Positions 53,392 through 53,984 of a stretch of 53,984 nucleotides of DNA are shown here, piece after piece. Position 1 is the stretch's first letter. Each line of letters opens with the position of its first letter. A program made the position numbers and the translations under genes. Source of the stretch: a virus; the IMG/VR virus record IMGVR_UViG_3300033553_000092, positions 1-53,984 of that record; one strand, given 5' to 3'. The notes beneath the pieces were generated by a model. The model had not been told where the DNA came from, did no database searches, and saw only the letters and a list, made by a program, of their open reading frames with translations.

Positions 53392-53654
53392 TCGCTTGTC
53401 TCCTTCACCCAGCCGCAAACATCACAAACGTCAGTGGCTAAGTACGGGCATTCCTGATCTTGGCGAGTACGGTTCGGATGCCTGGCAACCTCGCTTGTCT
53501 CCTTCACCTGCACTAATTCAAGCGAATCGGGATACGTACGACGGTTGGTTTCGCATCCAAACCCAACCCAATCGGCCGCCAGGTCTAGCATCTCGGTTGC
53601 AGTGTCGGGTGTCCAGTCGGCGTCATCCCACGTCAATACAATCTGTCGGCTCAT
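53388..53654 (-). CDS. Hypothetical protein, apparent fusion at an internal KETSE (88 aa)
   Basis: ATG 53654 after AAGGAGACAAGCGA. First part SRQIVLTWDDADWTPDTATE, then internal VQVKETSEVARH, where a TGA-containing copy of the repeat would have ended a gene, then a Cys-bearing zinc-like end (ECPYLATDVCDVCGW) with a second KETSE. Best read as two formerly separate small genes now in one frame. Confidence 0.78.
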   Translation of the reverse strand: MSRQIVLTWDDADWTPDTATEMLDLAADWVGFGCETNRRTYPDSLELVQVKETSEVARHPNRTRQDQECPYLATDVCDVCGWVKETSE

Positions 53655-53902
53655 TCGCTTGTCTCCTTCCATATTCCAAGCCGCTTCGCAACGGGGTCTC
53701 GGTCGAGCGGAGGAGACAGATACTTATGCGCCCATACAGCCTCCCGAAGCATCTCAGCGCCCAACACCGGATCACCGTCACCCATCAGCGTGTTCAGCTT
53801 CAACCTTGCCCGGTTCTCACGCCACACCCAATACGGGTTCGTGAGCTTGTCGAGCCATCGGTAGCCGGTAGCGGTTCGTTCTCGATCTGGTCGCCAGCTC
53901 AT
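53651..53902 (-). CDS. Hypothetical protein ending in KETSE (83 aa)
   Basis: ATG 53902 (ATGA overlap across the assembly junction) after GAGGGAGATAAGAGA. Starts SWRPDRERTATGYRW, then RENRARLKLNTLMGDGD, ending GIWKETSE. Compact basic/helical protein with conserved Trp/Tyr; unknown role. Its 5' end lies in the terminal repeat. Confidence 0.78.
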   Translation of the reverse strand: MSWRPDRERTATGYRWLDKLTNPYWVWRENRARLKLNTLMGDGDPVLGAEMLREAVWAHKYLSPPLDRDPVAKRLGIWKETSE

Positions 53903-53984
53903 TCTCTTATCTCCCTCATATGGCCAATCCATTGCTCGGTCACAGCCTTACCTTCATACAGGAACTGAGCCTGGCCAATCCAAC
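53844..53984. repeat. Right copy of the 141-bp terminal direct repeat
   Basis: Exact copy of bases 1-141. On the circular genome only one copy exists; it contains the 5' part of the gene at 53651-53902 and the 3' part of the gene beginning at position 220. Confidence 0.97.
53899..53984 (-). CDS. 3' fragment of the gene starting at position 220
   Basis: Same coding sequence as 56-141, truncated by the window end. It ends in ATGA overlap with the 83-aa gene. It shows that coding continues across the junction. Confidence 0.9.
   Translation of the reverse strand, partial: WIGQAQFLYEGKAVTEQWIGHMREIRE

Larger units (their letters stand above)
53271..53670 (-). repeat. Four copies of AAGGAGACAAGCGAATGAG
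   Basis: Copies at about 53650-53669, 53490-53507 (imperfect), 53386-53408 and 53271-53293. In three copies the sequence reads K-E-T-(S/N)-E-stop for the upstream gene and is simultaneously the Shine-Dalgarno and start for the downstream gene. In the second copy the ATGA is replaced, so two genes are joined. Confidence 0.85.

Noticed and set aside
1-53984. Integrase, excisionase or CRISPR array
   Set aside because: No tyrosine/serine recombinase motifs, and no spaced direct repeats with unique spacers were found.

Overview
The window is a complete tailed-phage (siphovirus) genome assembled as a circle. The first 141 bases recur exactly as the last 141 (1-141 = 53844-53984), so the non-redundant length is 53,843 bp, and two genes run across the junction. 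Every convincing gene lies on the minus strand, tightly packed with ATGA/TGATG/GTGA start-stop overlaps, so transcription runs from high to low coordinates round the circle. The host is probably a Gram-positive actinobacterium. Supporting signs are many GTG/TTG and possibly leaderless starts, TTGACA promoters, an M15/peptidoglycan-binding endolysin with small holin-like genes and no spanin, and a phage-encoded surface protein with a Thr-rich stalk and an LPFTG sortase signal. That stalk style is common in Acidimicrobiia, so that class is my best guess. No integrase was recognised; I infer a virulent or integrase-independent lifestyle.

Layout in transcription order. (1) 12.7 to 0 kb, continuing from 53.98 down to 47 kb: early region. 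It holds about 65 mostly tiny genes plus a recombination/replication set: DnaC-like helicase loader, RecB-type Fe-S nuclease, SSB, putative ssDNA-annealing protein, AAA+ ATPase, HTH protein, SWIM Zn finger, HNH nuclease and a RarA/MgsA C-terminal-like protein. Four near-identical promoter cassettes drive sub-operons, and a ribosome-binding leader (GAAGGAGAACGG) is reused about ten times. A cell-envelope module at 51.7-53.7 kb carries a secreted transglycosylase, the LPFTG protein and membrane microproteins. (2) 47 to 42 kb: a chained sugar-modification operon with two glycosyltransferases, a WbqC-family protein and a PIG-L deacetylase. (3) 42 to 31 kb: ParB-like protein, small terminase, a large terminase split in two around a RusA-like gene, portal, a split MuF protein whose second half carries a zincin domain, scaffold, decoration protein, a gpE-type capsid and head-tail connectors. 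(4) 31 to 14.8 kb: tail genes with a methyltransferase/glycosyltransferase pair, a protein with about 25 tandem 22-residue repeats, tape measure (1071 aa), Dit-like protein and a 1140-aa tail-tip protein. (5) 14.8 to 13.2 kb: lysis cassette and a 14-bp bidirectional terminator.

Between the lysis terminator and the first early gene lies the only long gene-free stretch (12689-13235). It is rich in hairpins and may be a structured RNA, leader or origin.

Most distinctive points: promoter cassettes that place an in-frame ATG at the predicted transcription start in all four cases; a phage LPXTG protein next to membrane microproteins; the split terminase and split MuF-zincin; the glycan operon; the 'KETSE' repeat that is at once the end of one gene and the ribosome-binding site of the next; and the unexplained structured intergenic region. 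All calls rest on reading the sequence and recalled family motifs; no database search was run.
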